21,014 nucleotides of DNA from CAYFIW01 sp964500645 (GTDB lineage Bacteria > Chloroflexota > Dehalococcoidia > Lucifugimonadales > UBA826). The stretch lies in the NCBI GenBank assembly GCA_964500645.1, contig CAZCOH010000025.1:1-21014 (forward strand), read 5' to 3'. The translations under genes and the position numbers were made by a program. Positions 8,779-16,322 of the stretch are shown here, piece by piece. Under the pieces are notes generated by a model. The model saw nothing but the letters and a program-made list of their open reading frames with translations. It was not told where the DNA came from and did not search any database. The stretch's first letter is position 1; each line of letters begins with the position of its first letter.

Positions 8779-9996
8779 TTGACCTCAAATATACATACTA
8801 GTGGCATGTCAGATAAGAGACTATCTCTGATAGATGATCACATAACTAAAAATTATTTGGAGAATGAAAGGCTCACTGGAGCTTTAACGGTGGTATACCG
8901 GAAAGGTAGGTTGGCTCATTATTCGACTTTAGGCTTAAGTGACAGAGAGCAAAACAAACCGGTTCTTTGGGACACTATATACAGAATTTATTCGATGACT
9001 AAACCTATAACTTCTACTGCACTGATGATGCTATATGAGAGAGGCTTGTTCCAACTTGATGACCCTGTTGAAGAATTCATTCCAGAGTTCAAAGGGATAG
9101 AAGTTTATGTCTCTGGCGATAGTGAAGGGTTTATCACCGAGAAACCTAAAAGAGCTATGACTATTGGCGATCTTTTATCTCACCAATCGGGACTTACTTA
9201 TGGGTTTATGCATAGAACCGAAGTTGATGCTGCTTACAGGAAAATCGGATTGGATCGCAATAATCAAAAAAATCTTAAAGAATTTATAATTGCTCTTTCC
9301 AATTTACCTTTAGAGTTTTCTCCAGGTGATAGGTGGAATTATTCTGTTGCAACAGACGTTTGCGGATACCTTATAGAGGTACTATCTGGCAAAAAACTCG
9401 ATAAATTTTTCAAAGAGAATATATTTGAGCCATTAGCTATGGAGGATACAGGATTCCATGTTGCAGAAGACAAATTCCATAGAGTAGCTGCAAATTATCT
9501 TTATCATTTGGATGGCCCCCCTAAACTTATAGAAGAGAAATCGGATGCGTATGTCAATTTGAATCCTAGTTTTCTTTCGGGAGGAGGAGGTCTTTTTTCA
9601 ACAGCTGAGGACTATTTGACTTTTTGCAGAATGATATTGAATAAGGGATATTTGCGTGGTGAACGACTATTAAGTCGAAAGACTGTTGAATTGATGTCAT
9701 CAAATCATTTACGAGCGTCCCAATCACTTGCAGACATTGCATATGGTAGATGGAGCGAATCTACTTTTGATGGTGTTGGTTTTGGTTTAGGGTTCTCGGT
9801 TCTAATCGATCCTGCGCGAGCTCAAATTTCTGGCACCCAGGGAGAATTGGCTTGGGGAGGGATGGCGAGCACAGCATTTTGGATTGATCCTGTAGAGGAA
9901 CTCATAACAATATTTATGACTCAACTAGTTCCTTCAAGTACTTACAACATTAGAAGAGAACTGAGAACGCTTGTTTATAGTGCCATAGAGGATTGA
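8779..9996 (+). CDS. Serine hydrolase, class C beta-lactamase/EstB-like esterase family
   Basis: The 405-residue protein has the penicillin-recognition fold motifs in order: S72-M-T-K75 (SxxK with nucleophilic Ser72 and general base Lys75), Y188-S-V (YxN equivalent), and W359-G-G361 in place of the KTG triad. The TIGDLLSHQSGLTYG block (128-142) is characteristic of the esterase/beta-lactamase-C branch. WGG instead of KTG and a tyrosine-serine second motif are what EstB-like carboxylesterases and related peptidases show, so ester hydrolysis is more likely than beta-lactam hydrolysis. No signal peptide or lipobox is visible, which suggests a cytosolic enzyme. TTG 8779 is used as start because of the AAGGA upstream. 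The gene is convergent with the malate synthase gene, with 12 bases between the stops, and stands alone. Substrate unknown. Confidence 0.92.
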   Translation: MTSNIHTSGMSDKRLSLIDDHITKNYLENERLTGALTVVYRKGRLAHYSTLGLSDREQNKPVLWDTIYRIYSMTKPITSTALMMLYERGLFQLDDPVEEFIPEFKGIEVYVSGDSEGFITEKPKRAMTIGDLLSHQSGLTYGFMHRTEVDAAYRKIGLDRNNQKNLKEFIIALSNLPLEFSPGDRWNYSVATDVCGYLIEVLSGKKLDKFFKENIFEPLAMEDTGFHVAEDKFHRVAANYLYHLDGPPKLIEEKSDAYVNLNPSFLSGGGGLFSTAEDYLTFCRMILNKGYLRGERLLSRKTVELMSSNHLRASQSLADIAYGRWSESTFDGVGFGLGFSVLIDPARAQISGTQGELAWGGMASTAFWIDPVEELITIFMTQLVPSSTYNIRRELRTLVYSAIED

Positions 9997-10008
9997 AAAT
10001 TAGATTTT

Positions 10009-11709
10009 CTAGTTCTTTTGCAGTGCGTCGGTCTCGTTACCCATCTGTTTAAGTTCTTCTTGCGTGTAGGAACCGAGGCTTCTGAAATTCAATTCAGTAT
10101 AGTTTTCAATCCACTTAAGACAAACTTTACGAGCAATCTGATAACGTGTTTTCGTATTTATGAAATCGGCCTCGTCAAGTTGAGATTCCCGTATTTTTAG
10201 GATATTAGTTGTAGCATCATCTACCATTTCTTTTACAACCTGTGGAGTGTGTATGACTCCTGTTGTCTGACACGATACACTATGCAAAATTCGCTGAGCC
10301 ACCTGACCAACGGAAATCCGCGCTGTAGCAAGGTCTTCCATTAAGGATGGTCTTTTACCATCTTGGCCTTCCATACTATCTATACCCTTGGCCCCTCTGC
10401 CATTCAACCAACCCTCCACGTATTCTATTATGGTTCGAATGTTTCTTATTGTCCCTTCGGATGTGATTTTGCCTTCGGGTGTTTCAATGTGAACAGGATA
10501 ATTATCAGGATTACTCATTTCAACAGTTGGTTGCCAACCAGTTCCCCACCATTCCTTAAAAGGGTCAGAAGCGGTTTTCATATGGTAAATGTGTGCACTC
10601 CATCCCCTGAGAAATCCCTGTCTAGCCTCCCATTCTTTATCGCTTTTAATGGAGTCTGCTGCTATTTGGTTCACCTCTTCATCCCTACTGGGAAGTGCTG
10701 TGGCCATACCGCCTATTGCAACCGCTTTTCTTTTCAAGCATATAGCGACAAGTCTTCTGAAAATATTGGACATAAATTTGGTGGTTTTGATATCAACTTC
10801 AAATCGGTCTGGCCAAACAGATTTCGGGTCAGGGAGGATATATTCCAAGATACTTGCTTTCAGGTCCCATCTTGCTGCATTTAGTCCGGCTCCATATTTA
10901 CCGAGAGCATAGAGCATGTTTTCCATTCTAAATACAGCGGGGAGTGATTCAACAAGGATGATTGCCTTAATCGTAGAGTCGGAATCTAGATGTAAGAGAT
11001 CTCTACTTGAGTCGAACAGGTCTTTATAGAGTTCTGCCTCAGGTACACTTTCTAGTTTTGGAAGGTAAAAATAGACACCCCTTCCTTGTCTCATCTGAGA
11101 CCGTCCCACATGAAATAGTGTTAACGCTGTGCTTAACAAAGTTGCCGAAATTGACTGACGGTCAATAGTGACTTCGTGTTCATCTAGGTGTAGTCCCCTT
11201 TCTCTATGCATGAAAAATGGGAGGTTTCCAGGTTCAAGCTTATAGACTCTTCCTCTCTTGGGATCTTCATAAAAAAGAGTGCCTTCAGAAGCTTCCAATC
11301 TGTTTATAGCTGAGTTTACTGTATCTTTGAACGAGTGGCCTCCAGAATCTTCATCATCATCGAGATACCCTACAGCACGTTCCCCTTCAGGGCCGGGATT
11401 GACGGCATTAATGAACATGTTGGCAATACCTGCGGGGCCGGATATTTCAATCCCAGGTGACTTGAGTTCTGAGGGAACAGCGTCAACTGCCCATTCCCCT
11501 GTATTTATCTCACTTAGAGGCAAAGATAGAGAATCAATTCCTTTTGAATGAGCCTCTGTCAGTGTCTGTTGTCGTACAGTTCTAATGGATTTAATACGAT
11601 CTGAGAACTGATCATGTAAAGCAATCAGATAATTTATAAATTCATCGGTGAATAGTTTGGTTGTACCATCGATTCTGGGGTATTCGATTCTGACGTCTTT
11701 ATTTTGCAT
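10009..11709 (-). CDS. aceB: Malate synthase (AceB-like)
   Basis: The enzyme condenses glyoxylate with acetyl-CoA to malate in the glyoxylate shunt. The product is 566 residues from ATG 11709; numbers below count from that Met. It has the GEWAVDAVPSELKSPGIEISGP block near 71-92, the RERGLHLDEHEV segment holding the substrate Arg (about 171), ILVESLPAVFRM with Glu254, GLNAARWD with metal-ligand Asp282, AIGGMATALPS, and LMEDLATARIS with the catalytic-base Asp459. The usual HPGL segment is replaced by HIYHM and an 18-residue tryptophan-rich stretch, and GLNCGRWDY is GLNAARWDL, so it is a diverged member. A longer form from TTG 11796 would overlap msrA by 79 bases. That overlap, and alignment of ATG 11709 with the normal family N-terminus, make the shorter form likelier. 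No true isocitrate lyase is present in the window. It follows msrA on the same strand. Confidence 0.85.
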   Translation of the reverse strand: MQNKDVRIEYPRIDGTTKLFTDEFINYLIALHDQFSDRIKSIRTVRQQTLTEAHSKGIDSLSLPLSEINTGEWAVDAVPSELKSPGIEISGPAGIANMFINAVNPGPEGERAVGYLDDDEDSGGHSFKDTVNSAINRLEASEGTLFYEDPKRGRVYKLEPGNLPFFMHRERGLHLDEHEVTIDRQSISATLLSTALTLFHVGRSQMRQGRGVYFYLPKLESVPEAELYKDLFDSSRDLLHLDSDSTIKAIILVESLPAVFRMENMLYALGKYGAGLNAARWDLKASILEYILPDPKSVWPDRFEVDIKTTKFMSNIFRRLVAICLKRKAVAIGGMATALPSRDEEVNQIAADSIKSDKEWEARQGFLRGWSAHIYHMKTASDPFKEWWGTGWQPTVEMSNPDNYPVHIETPEGKITSEGTIRNIRTIIEYVEGWLNGRGAKGIDSMEGQDGKRPSLMEDLATARISVGQVAQRILHSVSCQTTGVIHTPQVVKEMVDDATTNILKIRESQLDEADFINTKTRYQIARKVCLKWIENYTELNFRSLGSYTQEELKQMGNETDALQKN

Positions 11710-11717
11710 TAAAGGTT

Positions 11718-12266
11718 TTAGTGATACACGGTCTTTAAGAGATGCGAATGTCTTTCTCTTAGCTTTATCACTTTTGGAGCTATTATGAATTGGCAATATG
11801 GCTGATAGGCGTTATTTGTGAAATAAGATTGATGATACGTTTCCCCTTCGTAAAACGTTCCAATTTCATTTATTTCAGTAACAATTGGATCCGGGAATAT
11901 CTCGTCTTCCTCTAGCTCTTGAACAACTTGAGTCGCAATTTGTTCTTGCTCCTTGTCGTGGAAATATATTGCCGACCGATATTGAGTTCCAATATCATTC
12001 CCTTGCCTGTTTAAAGTAGTAGGGTCATGGTAGGCAAAGAATATTTCTAGAATAGTTTCATAATCTATAACATCAGGGTCGTACTCGATTTGCACAGCTT
12101 CTGCGTGGCCCGTTTGACCTGAACATATTTCTTCGTAGGTGGGATTTTCAGTATTCCCGCCGGTGTATCCAGATATCAAGGTGTGAATTCCTTCCACTAG
12201 CTCGAAAACAGCCTCTACACACCAAAAGCAACCTCCAGCCAACGTCGCGGTCTTGTGTTCAGACAT
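11718..12266 (-). CDS. msrA: Peptide-methionine (S)-S-oxide reductase MsrA
   Basis: The enzyme reduces methionine S-sulfoxide in proteins. The 182-residue chain shows the family hallmark GGCFWC, with catalytic Cys13 and neighbouring Cys16, then SGYTGG, the NPTYEEICSGQTGHAEAVQIEYDP block, FFAYHDPTTLNRQGNDIGTQYRSAIY, and the C-terminal AYQPYCQFIIAPK with a cysteine near position 157 that may act in recycling. The length is normal. ATG 12266 is chosen rather than an upstream ATG at 12290 because a perfect AGGAGG sits 8 bases before it and the conserved sequence begins there. The stop is 8 bases before the malate synthase start, so the two are probably one transcript. It is divergent from the MFS exporter gene. 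Cytosolic, single-domain (no MsrB fusion). Confidence 0.96.
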   Translation of the reverse strand: MSEHKTATLAGGCFWCVEAVFELVEGIHTLISGYTGGNTENPTYEEICSGQTGHAEAVQIEYDPDVIDYETILEIFFAYHDPTTLNRQGNDIGTQYRSAIYFHDKEQEQIATQVVQELEEDEIFPDPIVTEINEIGTFYEGETYHQSYFTNNAYQPYCQFIIAPKVIKLRERHSHLLKTVYH

Positions 12267-12274
12267 CTTATTCT

Positions 12275-12280
12275 CCTCCT
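12275..12280 (-). promoter_or_regulatory. Shine-Dalgarno AGGAGG fixing the msrA start
   Basis: A perfect AGGAGG on the minus strand lies 8 bases before ATG 12266. It lies inside the coding part of the longer alternative from 12290, which argues against that alternative. Confidence 0.8.
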
Positions 12281-12410
12281 TGCCATCCATTTTGCTATTC
12301 TCCTGACGGGCCCCAAATTATACACTGATTCACTTGTTAGATACTTGCACTTACAAAGTGTTGCCTATACTTGTCTTTCCTGTAACATTTCGAACTATCT
12401 ATTCCTCAAT

Positions 12411-13664
12411 TTGCCGGTAGGGACACGTAAGATATTTAAATTCAATCAAATAACCAGTCAATTATTTGTATCATTACAAGTTCCCAGATACAGGCTGATG
12501 TGGCTGTCTGATATCGCGTTACATTCCGCTGAATTTATGGAAATTTTGATTCTTTCTTGGTTTATTCTGGAAACTACGGATTCACCTTTGATACTGGGTT
12601 TGTTTGGCGCTTTAAGATTTTCCGGGACTTTGGGAGCTCCTTTTTTTGGAGTTTTTGTTGACCGGATAGGATGGAAAAAAATATTCGTATCGTCAAGGTT
12701 AGCTTTTTTAATTTTTTCGCTATCGATATTTATTGCGGCTGCAACTGATAATTTAAGTATTCCTCTAATACTGTTCATGACAGTTCTAATAGGTCTATGG
12801 AGGTCAGTTGACATGATTGTCCGGCAGTCGATTTTGCCGGAAGTTGTTGGATCTCATCGTCTCCAAAATGGTGTTGCCTTAACAAGGACCGGGAGAGATA
12901 TCACACAAATTTTTGCCCCGGTATTAGCGGGGATTTTGATGGATGCATATGGAGTTACCTTGTCATATATAGTCATCGTTTTTTTGTATGCGATATCACT
13001 CATCCTAATAACATTTCTTAGCAATATTTCGAGATATCCAACTGAAAATAGAGATTCTGTTTTACGAAATCTTATGGGCGGATTGAGGTACGTGAAGGCT
13101 GAAAACTTTTTGATGGCATTGCTTGTAATTGCATTCATTGTGAATTTAACGGCGTTTCCCTTCAATAATTCTCTTATAGCGGTAGTAGCAAGGGATGTCT
13201 TTGATACTAGTGCAACTGGTCTTGGATGGCTTATGGGTGCTTTTTCTTTGGGAGCTTTATTGGGGTCACTGGTTGTTGGATCATTTGTTTCTTCAAGGCC
13301 CACCAATAAATTAATGATTGCCGGGTCATTTTTATGGCATATCGCTATTTTGTTGATGGCGGGAATCAAGTTGTTTTATGCTTCATTACCAGTTCTTATG
13401 TTCATAGGTATATTCCAATCATTTTCAATGGTCACCATGGCGGTAATGATTTTGCAATATACGGGGTATCAAATGAGAGGAAGAGTACTTGGCTTGAGAC
13501 AATTAGCGGTCTACGGGCTACCAATTGGGTTGCTATTGTCCGGTTTCATAGCTGATGAGATTGGTGTTATGTGGGCGTTGGTTCTCAATGGGACTATGGG
13601 AATCGCATTGTTAGGTGGCGTTTTAGTCAAATGGCCGCAAGTCTTGGTGCATGAATTTAAGTAA
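12411..13664 (+). CDS. MFS transporter, EntS/MFS_3-like exporter (start uncertain)
   Basis: About 417 residues with roughly twelve hydrophobic helices. It begins with the SLQVPRYRLMWLSD segment typical of MFS_3 exporters (xLRxRNFRxLW type). The cytoplasmic loop motif A is visible as GVFVDRIGWKKIF, and the loop motif RGRVLGLRQL lies in the second half. The family exports siderophores, macrolides and other small molecules; the cargo here is unknown. The start is uncertain. The frame is open back to 12255, but that stretch overlaps the divergent msrA start and is not MFS-like. TTG 12411 keeps the conserved N-terminal segment, whereas ATG 12498 would cut it; neither has a good ribosome-binding site. 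The DinB-family gene follows after 35 bases and the LLM gene after that, suggesting one operon. Confidence 0.85.
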   Translation: MPVGTRKIFKFNQITSQLFVSLQVPRYRLMWLSDIALHSAEFMEILILSWFILETTDSPLILGLFGALRFSGTLGAPFFGVFVDRIGWKKIFVSSRLAFLIFSLSIFIAAATDNLSIPLILFMTVLIGLWRSVDMIVRQSILPEVVGSHRLQNGVALTRTGRDITQIFAPVLAGILMDAYGVTLSYIVIVFLYAISLILITFLSNISRYPTENRDSVLRNLMGGLRYVKAENFLMALLVIAFIVNLTAFPFNNSLIAVVARDVFDTSATGLGWLMGAFSLGALLGSLVVGSFVSSRPTNKLMIAGSFLWHIAILLMAGIKLFYASLPVLMFIGIFQSFSMVTMAVMILQYTGYQMRGRVLGLRQLAVYGLPIGLLLSGFIADEIGVMWALVLNGTMGIALLGGVLVKWPQVLVHEFK

Positions 13665-13686
13665 TTTTAAATTGATCGTTTTAATG

Positions 13687-13693
13687 CAGGAGG
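13687..13693 (+). promoter_or_regulatory. Strong ribosome-binding site AGGAGGT of the DinB gene
   Basis: AGGAGGT lies 6 bases before ATG 13700, supporting strong translation of the middle gene of the three-gene group. Confidence 0.75.
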
Positions 13694-13699
13694 TTTTAA

Positions 13700-14224
13700 A
13701 TGTCACCTGAAGAGGAAAGAGTGAGGAATTACTTACTAGGTCAGGGAGAAAAATACCCTTTAAAGATTCTTTGGTTAAGAGTTATACAGGCTCGATTGCA
13801 GTTAATTGAGGAAATTTCTGATGTTAACCAAGCTCAGTCAGATTTTAGCTACGACAAGCAGGAATGGACTATTTCGGAAATCGTTTATCACGTAGTTCTT
13901 AGTACAGAAAGAGTAACTAAATTGATGCGTGAATTGTCAAAAGGAATAATGGAAGTGGAATCGGATGTTGAGCCCGAGAGAACAGAATCATCGTATGGTA
14001 TTGAAGAGTTAAAAGATATGATTTTGAACGGTGCACATAGCCTCACTGCTATTGCCAGTGAATTGCCAGAATACCCAGACACAAAATTCACTTCTAACCA
14101 CAGTTTTTTCGGAGACCTCCATGTGGGAGCCTGGTATATGTTTCAAAGAGTCCATGATCTAGATCATCTCAATCAAATTCGAACAGTAAAGAAAGAAGAC
14201 GGCTATTCAAATGTGGAAGCGTAA
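13700..14224 (+). CDS. DinB/YfiT superfamily metal-binding four-helix protein
   Basis: The 174-residue chain is largely helical and shows the DinB superfamily pattern: a W-T-I-x-E-I-V-x-H helix (56-64) followed by a long middle helix and a C-terminal RVHDLDHLNQI. His64, His152 and His156 would form the metal-binding triad. Members bind zinc or nickel; some are thiol-S-transferases for bacillithiol or mycothiol, or maleylpyruvate isomerases, and many are unassigned. No specific reaction can be chosen from sequence. The gene starts behind a strong AGGAGGT. It lies 35 bases after the MFS gene and 14 bases before the LLM oxidoreductase gene, whose ribosome-binding site starts just after its stop. 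That coupling suggests a shared task such as detoxification of a small molecule, which is inference. Confidence 0.82.
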   Translation: MSPEEERVRNYLLGQGEKYPLKILWLRVIQARLQLIEEISDVNQAQSDFSYDKQEWTISEIVYHVVLSTERVTKLMRELSKGIMEVESDVEPERTESSYGIEELKDMILNGAHSLTAIASELPEYPDTKFTSNHSFFGDLHVGAWYMFQRVHDLDHLNQIRTVKKEDGYSNVEA

Positions 14225-14225
14225 G

Positions 14226-14230
14226 TGAGG
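14226..14230 (+). promoter_or_regulatory. Ribosome-binding site TGAGG supporting TTG start 14239
   Basis: TGAGG lies 8 bases before TTG 14239. The protein begins with the usual MKIALN-type strand of LLM enzymes at this TTG and no ATG is near. Confidence 0.6.
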
Positions 14231-14238
14231 TATTTAAA

Positions 14239-15279
14239 TTGAAAATTGCACTAAATGCTTTTCATGGTGTTCGGTCAGATGTTAATGATTGGAAATCAGT
14301 AACTGATTTCGCTTCGGCAGTCGAAGATTTAGGCGTTGACTCTATTTGGAGTTCAGAGGCGTGGGGATTTGATGCTTTGACGCCTTTGGCGTTTATTGCA
14401 GCCAGTACGAAGTCAATCAAGTTAGGTACTAGCATAGTGCAAATAGGAAGCCGAACTCCGGCTAATCTGGTAATGACTTCTCTGACATTACAGTCTATGT
14501 CAGCGAATAGATTTATTCTCGGGATTGGTACTAGTGGACCACAGGTGATGGAGGGATGGCATGGTGTTACATTTGATAGTCCTGTCACCCGTACCAAGGA
14601 GATTATAGAAATTTTCAAAATGGGTACTTCTGGGGACAAGATTAATTATGATGGCGTACATTATTCACTTCCATTGTCTGGGGGAGAAGGTATTTCCATG
14701 CGGACTAGTGCGCCTGTGGTGGAGGTTCCTTTATATGTAGCTTCTTTGGGACCATCAAACTTGAGAATGACTGGTGAACTTGCTGACGGTTGGATAGGGG
14801 GGTGCTACATGCCAGAAACGGGACATGTTTTTCTCAATAATATAGCCGAAGGAGCTAAATCATCCGGACGAAAATTGGAAGATCTGGAACTTATCATACC
14901 TTTGTCGCTGGAATTTACAGAAAACGTCGATGAAGTAGGAAAGCGCCATGCAAGGGGTTATGGTTTTACTTTTGGAGCTATGGGATCAGTAAAAAACAAT
15001 TTTTACAAGAATGCTTATGCTAGACAGGGATATGGGGAAGCCGTTGACTACGTTCAAACGTTGTGGAAAGAGGGAAGAAGGGAAGAAGCAAGAGAGCTGG
15101 TACCAGTAGATATAGCGTTGAAGTCAAATCTTATAGGAACACCGGAAATGATAAAAGAAAGACTTAAATTGTATAAAGATGCTGGGATTACAACTTTGAA
15201 AGTTTCGTTACCGGGAGATTCTATTGACGAGAAAATTTCTGCTCTCGGTACTCTAATGGATCTAATGAAAGAGGTATAA
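14239..15279 (+). CDS. LLM-class flavin- or F420-dependent oxidoreductase
   Basis: The 346-residue protein is a luciferase-like TIM barrel. It starts with the first strand MKIALNAF, has AVEDLGVDSIWSSEAWGFDALTPLAFIAASTKSIKLGT in segments typical of MER/F420-dependent LLM enzymes, then the RFILGIGTSGPQV loop and the KEIIEI helix. The later VPLYVASLGPSNLRMTGELADGWIGG block and GTPEMIKERLKLYKDAGITTLKV close the barrel. Members oxidise or reduce small carbon compounds using FMNH2 or F420; the choice of cofactor cannot be made from sequence with confidence. The start codon is TTG, since no ATG exists near the conserved first strand. It is the third gene of the MFS-DinB-LLM group, 14 bases after DinB, and is convergent with the oxaloacetate decarboxylase gene 30 bases further on. 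Confidence 0.92.
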   Translation: MKIALNAFHGVRSDVNDWKSVTDFASAVEDLGVDSIWSSEAWGFDALTPLAFIAASTKSIKLGTSIVQIGSRTPANLVMTSLTLQSMSANRFILGIGTSGPQVMEGWHGVTFDSPVTRTKEIIEIFKMGTSGDKINYDGVHYSLPLSGGEGISMRTSAPVVEVPLYVASLGPSNLRMTGELADGWIGGCYMPETGHVFLNNIAEGAKSSGRKLEDLELIIPLSLEFTENVDEVGKRHARGYGFTFGAMGSVKNNFYKNAYARQGYGEAVDYVQTLWKEGRREEARELVPVDIALKSNLIGTPEMIKERLKLYKDAGITTLKVSLPGDSIDEKISALGTLMDLMKEV

Positions 15280-15309
15280 AATGCTGTGTAGTATCGATAT
15301 GGATTTTGG

Positions 15310-16167
15310 TTAGAGAAATTCGGATATCCAGTTGTCATATCGATTTGATGTGGTGTATTTTTTCATAAAGTCGTCATAGTTTTCTGTACCACTTAGTTTT
15401 TCAGGGGATTCTCCAGACCTCAGTTTATTAAGTGTGTCGTAGACAGCCTTGAGACCAGCCATGTATGGGATATGACCTTGAAGAGCGATTCGCACCCCCA
15501 TATTTGCCAAATATTCACGATCATTGAGTTCGCTGCTTAAACTGCCGAGCATAATAGGTATGGAAATAGATTCATGTATTGATTCCAATTGCTTGCGCGT
15601 CGATAGACCCGCAAAAAACATGGCATCTACTCCGGCTTTTTCATATTCTTTGGCCCTTAAAATTGCATCATCCGTTCCTGTGATTTGAAACGCACTAGTT
15701 CTTCCAGCTATGACTAGTTCTGGATCTGTACGTCCTTCCAGGGCAGCTTTCATTTTGCCTATACCTTCATCTACTGATATCAATTTTGTTTGTTGGGACG
15801 CATACTGTCTTGGTAATAAAGTATCTTCAATCGTCAGGGCTCCCACACCAGCATTTTCAAGTTCTTCTACCGTCCTTTTAACATTCAGAGCATTACCGTA
15901 TCCGTGGTCGGCATCGACCAAAATTGGTAAGTTGGATCCTCTGCATATCCTTCTCGCTTGATCTGCAAATTCCGTCAGGGTGAGAACAATATAATCAGGA
16001 GCCCCAAGAACTACGGCGGATGCGATAGAACCCGCAAACATTCCCATTTCAAACCCTATGTTTTCAGCAATTCTTGCAGACATGGTGTCATAAACTGACC
16101 CTGGGTGAATGCATTCTTTTCCAGACAGGATTTCCCTGATTGCCAATCTTTTTTGATTGTTTGACAT
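15310..16167 (-). CDS. Isocitrate lyase/PEP mutase superfamily protein, oxaloacetate decarboxylase (PA4872) type
   Basis: The 285-residue TIM barrel belongs to the isocitrate lyase/PEP mutase superfamily. Metal-site residues are visible as D85-A-D87-HGYGN and E114-D115, with R156 in GRTSA. The sequence closely follows what I recall of Pseudomonas aeruginosa PA4872, including the IEDTLLP segment and a histidine (His232 in LQGHIPY) at the position of the active-site His of that oxaloacetate decarboxylase. It lacks the KKCGH cysteine motif of isocitrate and methylisocitrate lyases and the EDK-x5-NS loop of PEP mutases, so those names would be wrong. The expected reaction is decarboxylation of oxaloacetate or a similar 3-carboxy-2-oxoacid to pyruvate. 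ATG 16167 follows GGAGA at a 10-base distance. The gene is divergent from the AP-superfamily hydrolase across a 155-base spacer. Confidence 0.88.
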   Translation of the reverse strand: MSNNQKRLAIREILSGKECIHPGSVYDTMSARIAENIGFEMGMFAGSIASAVVLGAPDYIVLTLTEFADQARRICRGSNLPILVDADHGYGNALNVKRTVEELENAGVGALTIEDTLLPRQYASQQTKLISVDEGIGKMKAALEGRTDPELVIAGRTSAFQITGTDDAILRAKEYEKAGVDAMFFAGLSTRKQLESIHESISIPIMLGSLSSELNDREYLANMGVRIALQGHIPYMAGLKAVYDTLNKLRSGESPEKLSGTENYDDFMKKYTTSNRYDNWISEFL

Positions 16168-16268
16168 TTATATGGTCTCCAGATGCTATGGTGGGCAGGT
16201 ATGTTTTCTAAATAAATTTTTGAGATTGTAAACTTAAGGCAAATATTTATGAGATGTATAGTACATGC

Positions 16269-16297
16269 TTGCCTCGGTCATTGTAGATTGGTATTAA
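16269..16297 (+). promoter_or_regulatory. Candidate sigma-70-like promoter for the AP-superfamily hydrolase gene
   Basis: TTGCCT (16269-16274) and TATTAA (16292-16297) are separated by exactly 17 bases, each matching four of six consensus positions. A transcript would start near 16304, about 20 bases before GTG 16323. The match could be chance in AT-rich DNA. Confidence 0.33.
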
Positions 16298-16322
16298 TAG
16301 AAATGAAATGTGGTGAATCAGA

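Noticed and set aside
8806..8808. ATG 8806 as start of the esterase
   Set aside because: It has no ribosome-binding site, while TTG 8779 has AAGGA at a good distance.
9995..10009. AT hairpin GAAAATTAGATTTTC between the esterase and malate synthase stops
   Set aside because: Six A/T-rich pairs without G+C clamp are too weak to call a terminator, and the arms overlap both stop codons.
10363..10912. Long plus-strand open frames antisense to the malate synthase gene
   Set aside because: They mirror a well-supported conserved gene, have no recognisable domain and no credible ribosome-binding site.
12255..12410. N-terminal extension of the MFS exporter from ATG 12255
   Set aside because: It overlaps the divergent msrA start and its residues are not MFS-like; the conserved N-terminus begins near residue SLQVPRYR.
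12854..13369. 171-codon minus-strand open frame inside the MFS exporter gene
   Set aside because: It is the shadow of a conserved membrane protein with motif A and helices in the plus frame; its own translation resembles no family.
15292..15299. Palindrome TATCGATA between the LLM and oxaloacetate decarboxylase genes
   Set aside because: An eight-base palindrome in a 30-base convergent gap has no regulatory context and is expected by chance.
15310..16167. Annotation as methylisocitrate lyase or PEP mutase
   Set aside because: The KKCGH cysteine motif and the EDK-x5-NS loop are both absent; the IEDTLLP segment and His232 fit the oxaloacetate decarboxylase type.
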